DNA of 64,000 nucleotides from Vibrio xiamenensis (GTDB lineage Bacteria > Pseudomonadota > Gammaproteobacteria > Enterobacterales > Vibrionaceae). Numbering within the stretch: position 1 is the stretch's first letter; each line of letters begins with the position of its first letter. Made by a program: the position numbers and the translations under genes. Of the stretch, positions 1-8,612 are shown one piece after another. Below the pieces are notes generated by a model, which worked only from the letters and a program-made list of their open reading frames with translations, ran no database searches and was not told the origin of the DNA. The stretch spans positions 62,001 to 126,000 of the forward strand of contig NZ_FNDD01000011.1 of NCBI RefSeq assembly GCF_900100015.1, in the 5' to 3' direction.

Positions 1-1
1 C

Positions 2-928
2 AAAACATGGCGCCCAGACTATTGCGTTGGTCAGCTGCGTCTAGAAGGCTGTAATGCGGATGTCGGTCTTGAAGACATGACCATTGATCAAGCTGCAGAG
101 GCGGGCGCAAAAACCTTGGTGATAGGCGTTGCTAACCGCGGCGGCGTGATCTCTAAAGAGTGGGTATCAGTATTGGTGCAAGCACTAGATGCTGGGATGG
201 ATATCGCTGCCGGTCTGCACAACAAACTGGTTGATATTCCAGAGTTAGTGGAATGTGCGAGCAAAAATGGTTGTCAGTTGTTTGATGTCCGTTATCCAAC
301 CCAAACTTACCCGGTAGCGAATGGTAAAAAACGTGCAGGTAAACGCGTTCTTACCGTTGGTACAGACTGCTCTGTGGGCAAGATGTACACCTCTTTGGCG
401 ATTGAAAAAGAGATGAAAGAGCGCGGTGTTGACGCCGATTTTCGCGCAACAGGCCAGACCGGCATTCTGATTACCGGTGCCGGCGTGAGCGCAGATTGCG
501 TGGTATCTGATTTTGTGTCTGGTGCAATTGAAACCATCACACCTGAAAACGATCCGCAGCACTGGGATGTGATTGAAGGTCAAGGTTCACTGTTCCACGC
601 GTCGTTTGCGGGCGTCACCACAGGGTTGATTCATGGCTCTCAAGCCGATGCTTTGGTGCTGTGCCACGAACCAACACGTACGCACATGCGCGGCTTACCG
701 GATTACAAATTGCCTGAGCTGAAAGAGTGTATGGCAGCGAACATCGCTACCGCGAAACTGACGAACCCGAACGTGCAATTTGTTGGCGTTTCAATCAACA
801 CTTCAGGCCTTGCAGAAAGCGAAGCGCTTGAGTACATGGACAAAGTCGAATCGGAGGTTGGCCTTCCTGTGGTTGACCCATTCCGCCAAGGCGTATCACG
901 CATTGTCGATAAATTGCTGGAGCTGTAA
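2..928 (+). CDS. dgcN: D-glutamate N-acetyltransferase DgcN-like (DUF1611), 5' end outside window
   Basis: The reading frame is open from the first bases of the window, so the amino terminus is missing. The first in-frame ATG, at 77, is internal to the conserved protein. The family (DUF1611, DgcN) N-acetylates D-amino acids, chiefly D-glutamate, before racemisation by DgcA. A P-loop-like stretch, VGTDCSVGKM, lies at about 350-385. Residues near the carboxyl end (HGSQADALVLCHEPTR) are also typical of DUF1611 proteins. The stop overlaps the dgcA start by one base (TAATG), so the two are translationally coupled. Family assignment is strong. The exact substrate is inferred from the dgcA partner. 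Confidence 0.85.
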   Translation, partial: KTWRPDYCVGQLRLEGCNADVGLEDMTIDQAAEAGAKTLVIGVANRGGVISKEWVSVLVQALDAGMDIAAGLHNKLVDIPELVECASKNGCQLFDVRYPTQTYPVANGKKRAGKRVLTVGTDCSVGKMYTSLAIEKEMKERGVDADFRATGQTGILITGAGVSADCVVSDFVSGAIETITPENDPQHWDVIEGQGSLFHASFAGVTTGLIHGSQADALVLCHEPTRTHMRGLPDYKLPELKECMAANIATAKLTNPNVQFVGVSINTSGLAESEALEYMDKVESEVGLPVVDPFRQGVSRIVDKLLEL

Positions 929-1902
929 TGAAGGTTGATCTTTATACCCAAAGTTGGCCAATTCGCGGCAGTTTTACCATTTCGCGTGGCAGTAAAACCC
1001 ATGCCGAAACCATCATTGTTGAAATTGAACACCAAGGTATTAAAGGGCGCGGAGAATGCGTTCCTTATGGCCGTTACGGTGAGTCGATCGATTCGGTTGT
1101 GGCACAAATTAAAACGGTGATTGAGCAAGTTGAAGCGGGCATTAGCCGCGAACAACTTCAGCCACTGCTGCCTTCGGGCGCGGCGCGCAATGCCCTTGAT
1201 TGTGCACTATGGGATTTGGAGTGTAAGCAAGCGGGGCAGTCGGTATGGGATAAGGTGAATCTTGACGCAGGTCCGCTGACCACCGCCTATACCTTGTCGC
1301 TTGATACGCCGGAAAACATGGAAAAAACCGCCATCGAACATGCTCATCGTCCGCTTTTGAAACTCAAGCTGGGCGGTCCTGACGATCTTAAGCGTGTTCA
1401 AGCGGTGCGCCGCGGTGCGCCGAACGCGACCATCATTTTGGATGCCAATGAAGCGTGGACAGCAGAGATTTATCAGCAGCTGATCCCAGAGCTTTTGAAG
1501 TTAGACGTTGCCATGATTGAGCAGCCGTTTCATGCCGATAACGATCATGTTTTGGATACGCTTGAGCGACCGATTGCGATTTGCGCTGACGAATCTTGCC
1601 ATGACCGCCAGAGTCTCAGCAAAGTGATAGGCCGCTATGACATGATTAACATTAAGCTCGATAAAACAGGTGGTTTGACTGAGGCGTTGGCTCTCAAAGC
1701 GCAAGCTGAGCAAGCTGGGCTGAGAATCATGGTCGGTTGTATGGTGTCGTCATCACTGAGTATGGCGCCAGCTTTTGTGGTGGCGCAAGGTGCCGAAGTT
1801 GTGGACTTAGATGGCCCACTGCTTTTGAGCGAAGATATTGAACACGGCTTTGAATTTGAAAATAATTCGATGCTGCCTTTCCACAGTCAGTTGTGGGGGT
1901 AA
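928..1902 (+). CDS. dgcA: N-acetyl-D-glutamate racemase / dipeptide epimerase DgcA
   Basis: A 324-residue enolase-superfamily enzyme. The KxK motif (LKLKLGG, about residue 146), the metal ligands in ILDANEAW, MIEQPF and ICADESCH, and the second catalytic lysine in NIKLDKTGG are all present, as expected for a dipeptide epimerase-type racemase. With DgcN upstream it probably converts N-acetyl-D-Glu to the L form, so D-glutamate can be used. Older annotations would call it an L-Ala-D/L-Glu epimerase, which remains possible. It is coupled to dgcN by a one-base overlap and followed after 10 bases by an aminotransferase. The same operon thus brings together three enzymes acting on D-amino acids. 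Confidence 0.88.
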   Translation: MKVDLYTQSWPIRGSFTISRGSKTHAETIIVEIEHQGIKGRGECVPYGRYGESIDSVVAQIKTVIEQVEAGISREQLQPLLPSGAARNALDCALWDLECKQAGQSVWDKVNLDAGPLTTAYTLSLDTPENMEKTAIEHAHRPLLKLKLGGPDDLKRVQAVRRGAPNATIILDANEAWTAEIYQQLIPELLKLDVAMIEQPFHADNDHVLDTLERPIAICADESCHDRQSLSKVIGRYDMINIKLDKTGGLTEALALKAQAEQAGLRIMVGCMVSSSLSMAPAFVVAQGAEVVDLDGPLLLSEDIEHGFEFENNSMLPFHSQLWG

Positions 1903-1912
1903 GGGGAAAATA

Positions 1913-2770
1913 ATGGAACGTATCGTTTATCTCAATGGAGAGTACCTCGCAGAATCTGCGGCAAAAATTTCGGTCTTTGACCGCGGCTTTCTTTTTGCTG
2001 ACGCCGTATATGAAGTCACCGCAGTTTTGGACGGCAAGCTGATTGACCATGAAGGACACTTAGCGCGTTTAGAGCGTTCATCGAAAGAATTGGGGATTAA
2101 AATGCCGGTTACTGGTGATGAGTTGATGGACATTCAGCGCCAGTTGATCGAAAAAAATGGCTTAGTGGAAGGCGGGATTTATCTGCAACTGACACGCGGC
2201 GATGAAGGTGACCGTGATTTTTCATACAGTGATGAGATTGCGCCTACCTTAGTGCTGTTTACCCAATCACGTAGCCTGATCGAGAGCCCGAAAACTCAAA
2301 CTGGTATCAAAGTGATCTCGTTTGATGATATTCGCTGGCGTCGCCGCGACATCAAAACCACCAGTTTGCTGCCAGCGTGTATGGCAAAACATGCCGCACA
2401 CGCGGCAGGTGCAGAAGATGTGTGGTTGATTGAAGATGGGTTTGTGACCGAAGGCGGTTCAAGTAACGCTTATATCGTCACCGACGATAATGTGCTCGTA
2501 ACTCGCCCGCTAAGTAACGATATTTTGCATGGGATTACTCGTGCTTCGCTAATGGCGCTGGCAAAAGAGATGAATCTGACCATCGAAGAGCGCTTATTTA
2601 CGATTGATGAAGCGTATCAAGCTAAAGAAGCGTTTATCAGCTCGGCCACCACTTTTGTTTGGCCTGTTGTCGCCATTGATGACAAGCCGATCGGCAGTGG
2701 TAAGCCCGGTGAACTCGCGCTTAAACTGCGCGACATTTACATCAAAACGGCTCGCGAGCTTGCGGTTTAA
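1913..2770 (+). CDS. D-amino-acid aminotransferase (class IV PLP)
   Basis: A 285-residue fold-type IV aminotransferase. The ATG at 1913 is chosen over the in-frame start at 1838 because it follows AAGGGGAA and begins at the conserved MERIVYLNGEY. Recognisable parts are the FDRGFLFAD motif, the probable PLP lysine in RDIKTTSLLP (about residue 145), the glutamate in VTEGGSSNAY and the phosphate-binding ILHGITR. These fit D-alanine/D-amino-acid aminotransferase better than BCAT, because the family members with FLFADAVYEV are mostly DAAT. It would interconvert D-amino acids and 2-oxo acids and could feed D-Glu to DgcN. It is the last gene of the operon, ending 20 bases before a shared terminator. 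Confidence 0.87.
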   Translation: MERIVYLNGEYLAESAAKISVFDRGFLFADAVYEVTAVLDGKLIDHEGHLARLERSSKELGIKMPVTGDELMDIQRQLIEKNGLVEGGIYLQLTRGDEGDRDFSYSDEIAPTLVLFTQSRSLIESPKTQTGIKVISFDDIRWRRRDIKTTSLLPACMAKHAAHAAGAEDVWLIEDGFVTEGGSSNAYIVTDDNVLVTRPLSNDILHGITRASLMALAKEMNLTIEERLFTIDEAYQAKEAFISSATTFVWPVVAIDDKPIGSGKPGELALKLRDIYIKTARELAV

Positions 2771-2790
2771 CGCCAAGTTAAGCAGAAAAA

Positions 2791-2813
2791 AACACCCGCA
2801 ACTTGCGGGTGTT
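2791..2813. terminator. Bidirectional intrinsic terminator
   Basis: The inverted repeat AACACCCGC / GCGGGTGTT is flanked by A-rich sequence on the left and TTTT on the right. It sits between two convergent stops (2770 and 2820) and can end transcription from both sides. Confidence 0.85.
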
Positions 2814-2819
2814 TTGCTA

Positions 2820-3314
2820 TTAAGCGTCGGTTTTTAAATACTTGACGTGCGCTTCCATCTCTTCGCCGATCTCTTGGCGCATCTCCATCAAACGAATCGC
2901 TGATTTACGCAGCTCAATGTCTTCCTCGGTTTCAGGTACCCACTCGGGCACCGGAGTGGGTTTACCATTCTCATCGACCGCGACCATAATCACGATACAG
3001 TGCGTGGTGAGGTGGTTTTTCATCTCTTTGGGGTCACTGGCTTGAACATCGATGGCGATGTGCATCGAGGTCTTTCCGGTGTAAACCACTTTGGCATTCA
3101 CTTCAACGAGATTGCCCACCAAAATTGGTGAGACAAAGCGAATTCCCCCAGCGTAGGCGGTGATGCAATACTTGCCACTCCAAGAGGCCGAGCAGGCGTA
3201 AGCCGCTAAGTCTATCCACTTCATTACGGCGCCGCCGTGGACTTTGCCGCCGAAGTTGACATCGGTAGGTTCTGCTAAAAAGCGCAAGGTTAAGCTGCGT
3301 TGACCCGGATTCAT
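2820..3314 (-). CDS. Acyl-CoA thioesterase, hotdog fold
   Basis: A 164-residue single-hotdog acyl-CoA thioester hydrolase of the YciA/BFIT type. The segment NFGGKVHGGAVMKWID holds the family's characteristic N-x-x-G-x-(V/I)-x-G-G helix region, and the following AYACSASWSGKYCITAYAG and FVSPILVGNLVEV strands complete the hotdog. It hydrolyses fatty acyl-CoA to free acid and CoA in the cytosol. The ATG at 3314 is preceded by AAGGAA. It stands alone and is convergent with the D-amino-acid operon. Confidence 0.88.
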   Translation of the reverse strand: MNPGQRSLTLRFLAEPTDVNFGGKVHGGAVMKWIDLAAYACSASWSGKYCITAYAGGIRFVSPILVGNLVEVNAKVVYTGKTSMHIAIDVQASDPKEMKNHLTTHCIVIMVAVDENGKPTPVPEWVPETEEDIELRKSAIRLMEMRQEIGEEMEAHVKYLKTDA

Positions 3315-3406
3315 CGGCCATTCCTTCTTATCGGTGAATGCTAAACTGTGTGGTCACAAACTGATAACATAGCGTTCAACTTGTACAAAAAATCGCTTGG
3401 TGTCAA

Positions 3407-3625
3407 TTAGGATTTGAGCGTTTGGATAAGGTTTTTGTCGTAGACGATATGTTGGCTATAAGGTGGCATGCTCTTTCTCGCAATCAGTTTTGGCACTAAC
3501 TCATCGCCCCAGCTGATTGCATTGATGTCTTCGACTTTTCCTGCAAGAGTCCAATCTCCAAAAGTCACGGCGTCTGGAAGGTATGAACTTGACGCCATTT
3601 GCCAATCTTTGGACGGCTTACCCAT
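3407..3625 (-). CDS. Hypothetical protein, 72 residues, uncertain
   Basis: I do not recognise this product. The frame has ordinary amino-acid composition, with soluble-looking segments such as VTFGDWTLAGKVEDI and a carboxyl end YDKNLIQTLKS, and base composition like the neighbouring genes rather than like the AT-rich DNA that follows it. No convincing ribosome-binding site precedes either ATG (3625 or 3598). It may be the conserved end of a gene whose front was lost where the AT-rich segment begins at about 3630. It could also be a chance frame. Confidence 0.3.
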   Translation of the reverse strand: MGKPSKDWQMASSSYLPDAVTFGDWTLAGKVEDINAISWGDELVPKLIARKSMPPYSQHIVYDKNLIQTLKS

Positions 3626-4497
3626 ATTTTGCGTTGCACAAAAACATTGATGTTGCTTAATTAATGATCTTGTGGTGAGGTATTATCTGCTTAAAATTCT
3701 ATTATTCTTTGAAGTGAATAAGTAAAAATGTATCTAATTATTAATATAATTAATAATAATGGATGTAATTTAAAGTTTGTCTCGAATTTAAATCTAGTTA
3801 AATATATTTTAAGTTTTGTTGAAAAAAGTAGGTGGTAAATGTAGTGATGGTGATTTTATATTTACAATAGGCGGGACGTGTTTGTTTAATCATTGTCTAA
3901 TGTGTTTAGATACAATGGATATCATTAAAGTGACTATTTGATTGGCGGTTGAGGATTTGGATACTTAAACGTTTTTATAAATTATATCCTTTAATTTCAG
4001 TTTGTTATGTTTGTGCTTCTATTGGGGGTGTCATTGGCTTAGCAATTGTAATTCGCGATGTCACAATCATATTTCTTGCTAAGTTATGGCTATTTAACCA
4101 CTTTATATGGTTTATTAACTTTAAAAAAAATCCATCGAATTTATTTTTAGGCTATTTTTTAAAGTTTATTAGTCTTTCTTTCACAAATTTAAATTTCGAT
4201 CTTATAAGACGAATTAAAGTTGGTTCAAATTGTAGGGCGTATAGGGGCGCCAGGTCAGGTTTTTAAAATGAAAATATAATCCACAGGAATGAGGTTTGTG
4301 TTTATATTTCGTTTTTTTATTAATTGTTTTTTCTAGTTATTTGATAGAACACTTTGTTATTCAATTTCTTATTCTTATCAATATTAATTATATGAACATT
4401 GGTTTATCCTGCGATTTTACACATGTCTCTAGGTGTGACATTGGCGATTTATTGGGTTGAAATGATCGCTAACGTCATGCATGTAAAGGATGCTCCA
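3626..4497. other. AT-rich stretch without a firm gene
   Basis: About 870 bases, much richer in A and T than the flanking coding DNA, with runs such as TTAATATAATTAATAATAA near 3738. The only sizeable frame is a TTG-started 105-codon one at 3949-4266, described separately. I see no tRNA, transposase fragment or attachment repeat. The part just upstream of 4498 should contain the promoter of the OppA-like gene. Confidence 0.6.
3949..4266 (+). CDS. Possible small membrane protein in AT-rich DNA
   Basis: A 105-codon frame with a TTG start and no clear ribosome-binding site. The first half contains two hydrophobic stretches (about residues 13-35 and 40-57), and the rest is basic and aromatic. 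I do not recognise it. AT-rich DNA often yields hydrophobic chance frames, so this is a weak candidate. If real, its base use marks it as recently acquired. Confidence 0.2.
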   Translation: MRIWILKRFYKLYPLISVCYVCASIGGVIGLAIVIRDVTIIFLAKLWLFNHFIWFINFKKNPSNLFLGYFLKFISLSFTNLNFDLIRRIKVGSNCRAYRGARSGF

Positions 4498-6120
4498 ATG
4501 AAGTTAAACGCTCTATCACTTGTCATCGCCTCGCTGGCCTCTCTCTCCTCGAGCGCCGTTTGGGCCGCTCATGTTCCACAAGGTACTCAGCTTGCTCAGC
4601 AGCAACATTTAGTGCGCGGCAATGGCGCTGAACCAAGCACTCTCGATCCGACATTAGTGAATTCGGGTATGCCAGGTGATGTTATCGTCAATGATATGTT
4701 TGAAGGGCTTATCATTGAGGACCTTGACGGGAAAATGGTTCCCGGCCAGGCAAAGTCGTGGTCGGTTTCGCCTGATGGCAAGACCATTACCTTTGTGCTT
4801 AAAGATGGCCTTAAATGGTCAAATGGCTCGCCATTAACGGCCAGTGATTTCGTTTATGCTTGGCAGCGAGCGGTAAATCCGAATACTGGTAATACTACCG
4901 GCCATTATTTCACTACCGCGAATATTGTTAACGCCGATGCCATTATTGCCGGGGATAAAGCGCCTGATCAGCTTGGGGTAAAAGCGCTCAGTGATACTCA
5001 ACTTGAGGTGCAATTGAGCAAGCCAACGCCTTATTTTCTTAGCCTGATGAGCGTTAAAACCTTCTTTCCAATTCCTCAAGCGGTAGTGAGCCAATATGGC
5101 GAGCAGTGGACCAGACCAGAGCACATTGCAACCAACGGTGCCTACACTCTGGTGAAATGGGTACCGAATGAATATGTGGAGGTTAAACGTAACGCTGAGT
5201 ATTGGGATAACGCCAACACCGTCATTGAGGGCGTTACCTACCTGGGTCTGGCGTCGCAAAATGCTGAGTTGGTGCGTTATCAGTCTGGTGAAATTGATAT
5301 GACCAACCGCATTCAGCTTGAGCAGTATCAGCGTTTGATGAAAGAAGATCCGTCGCAAATCCAAGGCTTGCCGCTGCTTGGCACGTATCTCTATTCGTTT
5401 AATACTCGCAAAGCACCTTTCGATAATGTCAAAGTCAGACAAGCGCTGAATATGGCAATTGATCGCAATATTCTGGTTGACAAAATTACCGGTCAAGGAG
5501 AGCAAGCAGCCTATACACTGGTGCCGTCAATCATTGCTGATTATTCAGCCGCGCATATGGAATATAGCGATCAAGATATGTCGATTCGGCTAAAACAAGC
5601 CAAGCAGCTGCTTGAAGAGGCTGGTTATGACAGTGAGCATCCACTTGAGTTCACCATCACATACAACACCAGTGAGAACCACAAAACCATCGCAATCGCG
5701 TTGGCTGCGATGTGGAAACCGCTCGGCGTTCAAGTGCATTTGCAAAATATGGAGTGGAAAGCGTATGTGTCTGCTAAATCCTTGGGTGACTACCAAGTGG
5801 CGCGCTCTTGGTCATTTGGCGATTACGCAGAGCCATCTTCGGTGCTGGCGTCCTACACTTGTAACAATGTTGAAAATGAAACGGGTTTTTGCGACCAAAA
5901 GTTTGACGACTTGCTGCAACAAGCAAGCGTAACCAGCGATAAAGCGGAACGTTATGCGCTGTTTCATCAGGCAGAAACGCGTTTAGCCGACGCCGCGCCG
6001 GTTATCCCACTGTATTACTATAAGCAAACTCGCTTGGTGCAAAAGACGCTCAAAGGATTCCCAACCAATAATCCTAAAGGCAATATTTACGCCAAAGATA
6101 TGTACTTTATCGAGCCGTAA
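4498..6120 (+). CDS. OppA-family peptide ABC transporter substrate-binding protein
   Basis: A 540-residue periplasmic solute-binding protein of family 5. The ATG at 4498 is chosen because AAAGGA lies just upstream and the protein then starts with a standard signal peptide (MKLNALSLVIASLASLSSSAVWA). Typical OppA landmarks follow: GAEPSTLDP, MFEGLIIED, LKDGLKWSNGSPLTASDF, NGAYTLVKW and VRQALNMAIDRN. It should bind oligopeptides and deliver them to an inner-membrane permease. No permease or ATPase gene is next to it, so it either serves a transporter encoded elsewhere or is an orphan receptor. It is probably a single-gene transcript ended by the terminator at 6173. Confidence 0.9.
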   Translation: MKLNALSLVIASLASLSSSAVWAAHVPQGTQLAQQQHLVRGNGAEPSTLDPTLVNSGMPGDVIVNDMFEGLIIEDLDGKMVPGQAKSWSVSPDGKTITFVLKDGLKWSNGSPLTASDFVYAWQRAVNPNTGNTTGHYFTTANIVNADAIIAGDKAPDQLGVKALSDTQLEVQLSKPTPYFLSLMSVKTFFPIPQAVVSQYGEQWTRPEHIATNGAYTLVKWVPNEYVEVKRNAEYWDNANTVIEGVTYLGLASQNAELVRYQSGEIDMTNRIQLEQYQRLMKEDPSQIQGLPLLGTYLYSFNTRKAPFDNVKVRQALNMAIDRNILVDKITGQGEQAAYTLVPSIIADYSAAHMEYSDQDMSIRLKQAKQLLEEAGYDSEHPLEFTITYNTSENHKTIAIALAAMWKPLGVQVHLQNMEWKAYVSAKSLGDYQVARSWSFGDYAEPSSVLASYTCNNVENETGFCDQKFDDLLQQASVTSDKAERYALFHQAETRLADAAPVIPLYYYKQTRLVQKTLKGFPTNNPKGNIYAKDMYFIEP

Positions 6121-6172
6121 ATGTTAGCCATCCCAGTCGATATCGGCTAAGAAGCAAGGCAAGTTAATGCCC

Positions 6173-6213
6173 AAAGCCCCCTCATTCATCACGATGGATG
6201 AGGGGGCTTTTTG
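6173..6213 (+). terminator. Intrinsic terminator after the OppA-like gene
   Basis: A 13-bp stem, AAAGCCCCCTCAT / ATGAGGGGGCTTT, closed by a short loop that itself has CATC/GATG complementarity, followed by TTTTT. It is placed 53 bases after the stop. Confidence 0.88.
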
Positions 6214-6461
6214 ATATCCGCAATCCACTTGCAGCGCTAAATACTCATCATCTCTACGATTGCCATTCGATAGATTTTTGGACGAATAGGCAATAAACCC
6301 ACATCATCTGGCTAACTAAAAACCACGTCGTTACGCCACAATAAGCTCCTCGAAATTGCTGTTGCTTACTTCGGCTTGTGAGTCTTTCGCCTTTAAGTGA
6401 TAGCCAACTTTAACGCCTGATATGTCGCCCTCGCGCTTCAGGCTGATTCGGAGTAATTATC
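6214..6461. other. Intergenic, probable promoter region of the hydrolase gene
   Basis: About 250 bases between a terminator and the hydrolase start. I see no repeat, RNA structure or credible frame in it. It should hold the promoter of the gene starting at 6462. Confidence 0.4.
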
Positions 6462-7571
6462 ATGAAAAATCAAAGTGAAACAGCAGAACTAAACACCGCT
6501 CAGGAGTTCGTTGATACTGGGCGCCGAACCATGATGAAAATGACCAGCGCAGGTCTGGTCGCAATAGGAGTAGGGGCATTGAGTACTGAAACCGCAGCAG
6601 CGAACACTCAGCTTGAACTTGGCAGCGAGTGGGACAAAACATTTGCAAAAAGTGACAAAGTTGACCACCAAAAAGTAACCTTCACTAACCGTTATGGCAT
6701 CACCTTAGCGGCCGATTTATACCAACCGAAAAACGCCAACGGCAAATTATCGGGTTTGGTACTTAGCGGCCCATTTGGTGCGGTGAAAGAGCAATCATCG
6801 GGTCTGTATGCACAAACCATGGCTGAACGTGGATTTGTCACTCTGGCATTTGATCCTTCTTACACCGGGGAAAGCGGCGGCGAGCCACGTAACGTCGCTT
6901 CTCCAGACATTAATACCGAAGATTTCAGCGCCGCGGTGGATTTTCTTGGCCTGCAAGCCAATGTCGATCGCGAGCGTATCGGCGCCATTGGTATTTGTGG
7001 CTGGGGCGGTATGGTGCTGAATGCGACGGCGATTGATAAACGCATCAAAGCGGTGGCGGCAAGCACCATGTACGACATGACACGTTTATATTCCAAAGGC
7101 TATAACGACAGCGTGACACTTGAGCAGCGCACACAAAGCCTTGAACAATTGGCACAGCAACGTTGGCAAGATGCTGAAAATGGGCAAACGGCTTATGGCC
7201 CGGTCTCGCTTGAGCTGCAAGGTGGTGAGCCTCAATTTGTGGTTGAATATGCCGCGTATTACAAATCACCGCAGCGCGGTTTCCATCCGCGTGCTGTGAA
7301 CTCTAATGCTTCGTGGACTCTGACTACGCCACTGTCGTTTATGAACATGCCGATTTTGACTTACATTGCTGAAATTTCACCGCGTCCGGTGCTGTTTGTG
7401 CATGGTGAGAAAGCCCATTCACGTTATTTCAGTGAAACGGCTTACGCAGCGGCAGCTGAACCTAAAGAGCTGATGATCATTCCAGGTGCAACCCACACGG
7501 ATTTGTACGATCAAATGGACGTAATTCCGTTTGATAAACTGGAAGCGTTCTTTAAACAACACTTGGCTTAA
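6462..7571 (+). CDS. Exported alpha/beta hydrolase with a cysteine in the nucleophile elbow
   Basis: A 369-residue alpha/beta hydrolase related to dienelactone-hydrolase-like and YcjY-like proteins. After a 20-residue polar leader come a twin arginine (residues 21-22) and a hydrophobic segment ending near AAA at 45-47, which suggests export by Tat. The nucleophile elbow reads IGICGWGG, placing Cys179 where most esterases have serine. Dienelactone hydrolases also use cysteine. The acid and base of the triad are probably in VLFVHGEKAHS and PGATHTDLYD. The ATG at 6462 is preceded by GGAGTAA. The substrate is unknown. It is a single gene closed by the terminator at 7606. Confidence 0.8.
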   Translation: MKNQSETAELNTAQEFVDTGRRTMMKMTSAGLVAIGVGALSTETAAANTQLELGSEWDKTFAKSDKVDHQKVTFTNRYGITLAADLYQPKNANGKLSGLVLSGPFGAVKEQSSGLYAQTMAERGFVTLAFDPSYTGESGGEPRNVASPDINTEDFSAAVDFLGLQANVDRERIGAIGICGWGGMVLNATAIDKRIKAVAASTMYDMTRLYSKGYNDSVTLEQRTQSLEQLAQQRWQDAENGQTAYGPVSLELQGGEPQFVVEYAAYYKSPQRGFHPRAVNSNASWTLTTPLSFMNMPILTYIAEISPRPVLFVHGEKAHSRYFSETAYAAAAEPKELMIIPGATHTDLYDQMDVIPFDKLEAFFKQHLA

Positions 7572-7605
7572 TAGGGTGAACACCTAAAGGTTAGGTTGTT
7601 GAATA

Positions 7606-7637
7606 AAAAGACGAGCAGGGCGACCTTCTCGTCTTTT
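7606..7637. terminator. Bidirectional terminator between convergent genes
   Basis: AAAAGACGAG and CTCGTCTTTT form a 10-bp stem with a 12-base loop, with A-rich and T-rich ends serving both strands. It lies between stops at 7571 and 7683. Confidence 0.83.
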
Positions 7638-7682
7638 GCTATTGAGGTGTAACCAGTTAGGCAAGCTTTTGTCAGCAGCGCT

Positions 7683-8447
7683 TTAATTGGCCGATGAGTT
7701 TTCAATCAGCAGCAAATTCACGTCATGGTCTTCTAGCCGCTTAAGAATATTCTGCGGTGGCATGCTGTCGGTGATAAGGCAGTCGATGTCTCGCCAAGTG
7801 CAAGATTGGTGCATCAACTGGGTATTGAATTTATTTGCGGTTGCTATGCATATCACTTGCTGTGATTGCTCGGCCATGGCCTTTTTCAGCGCCGCATCCA
7901 TTTCACTGTCTGTAGTAATGCCATCTTCCGATAGTGCACTCACACCAATAAAGGCGCGATTGGCGCGATAATGTTTGATTTGCTCAATCGTAATGTTGCC
8001 GAGCACGGCGTGAGAGTGATCGTCAAACATGCCGCCTAGTACACATTTGCTGATGTGGCTTTTATCTCGTAAAGCATTAAGGTTTTCCAGCGAGTTGGTG
8101 ATCACTTTCGCTTCAACGCTCAAGCCTGTGGCGAGCAGTTCAAGTGTGGTGCCCGCATCAAGAAATAGGGTGTCACCACTTTCAACCAGAGCTGTGCCCA
8201 TTTGGGCGAGTTGTTGCTTCACCGGGTCCGGTTTGTTGCGCTGGGCAAAGGAGAGATGTCGCGTGGCTTCATTGACGATGGCGCCGCCGCGAATACGCAA
8301 AATCCCCGGCAGTTCGGTCAGTTTTACTAGATCACGACGAGCGGAGTCATAAGAAATATTGTACCGCTCGCAAATGGTTTCAATCGTCACTTTACCTTGG
8401 CTACGCACCAAAGACTCCAGTTCAATCAGACGCTCTTCTTGTGTCAT
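7683..8447 (-). CDS. DeoR/GlpR-family transcriptional regulator
   Basis: A 254-residue repressor with an amino-terminal winged HTH (QGKVTIETICERYNISYDSARRDLVKL, about residues 18-44, given here by its key residues) and a DeoR sugar-phosphate sensor domain (SGDTLFLDAGTT, ITNSLENL, VLGG, FIGVSALSEDGITTDS). I prefer the ATG at 8447 because the HTH then starts at the usual distance. An ATG at 8468 in the same frame would add seven residues. It is divergent from a Gfo/Idh/MocA oxidoreductase gene. Paired TAAGTGA repeats lie before both genes, so it probably represses itself and the oxidoreductase in response to a phosphorylated sugar. Confidence 0.88.
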   Translation of the reverse strand: MTQEERLIELESLVRSQGKVTIETICERYNISYDSARRDLVKLTELPGILRIRGGAIVNEATRHLSFAQRNKPDPVKQQLAQMGTALVESGDTLFLDAGTTLELLATGLSVEAKVITNSLENLNALRDKSHISKCVLGGMFDDHSHAVLGNITIEQIKHYRANRAFIGVSALSEDGITTDSEMDAALKKAMAEQSQQVICIATANKFNTQLMHQSCTWRDIDCLITDSMPPQNILKRLEDHDVNLLLIENSSAN

Positions 8448-8480
8448 GTTGCCGCTTTGCCTATTCAATATTGCAATTTT

Positions 8481-8497
8481 TAAGTGATTGTAAGTGA
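8481..8497. promoter_or_regulatory. TAAGTGA direct-repeat site before the DeoR-family gene
   Basis: TAAGTGA occurs twice, starting at 8481 and 8491, exactly 10 bases apart. The same arrangement recurs at 8613-8629 on the other side of this intergenic region. The site lies 34 bases upstream of the regulator start, where a repressor would control its own gene. Confidence 0.6.
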
Positions 8498-8612
8498 TGT
8501 TGGGTGAATTTAATACAAAGAATTATGGTTGCTTATTTTTAATTAAGATTATTGACTACTAATCAGTGTTTATGCGACTTTATCGATCTATTTAAGTTGA
8601 TTTACGCTTTTG

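Noticed and set aside
4834..5505. 223-codon minus-strand frame inside the OppA-like gene
   Set aside because: It lies wholly within a strongly supported gene on the other strand and has no family features.
7651..7675. A further TTAGGCAA resembling the AraC-type operator
   Set aside because: Only eight bases match and it lies behind two convergent genes, so it is probably chance.
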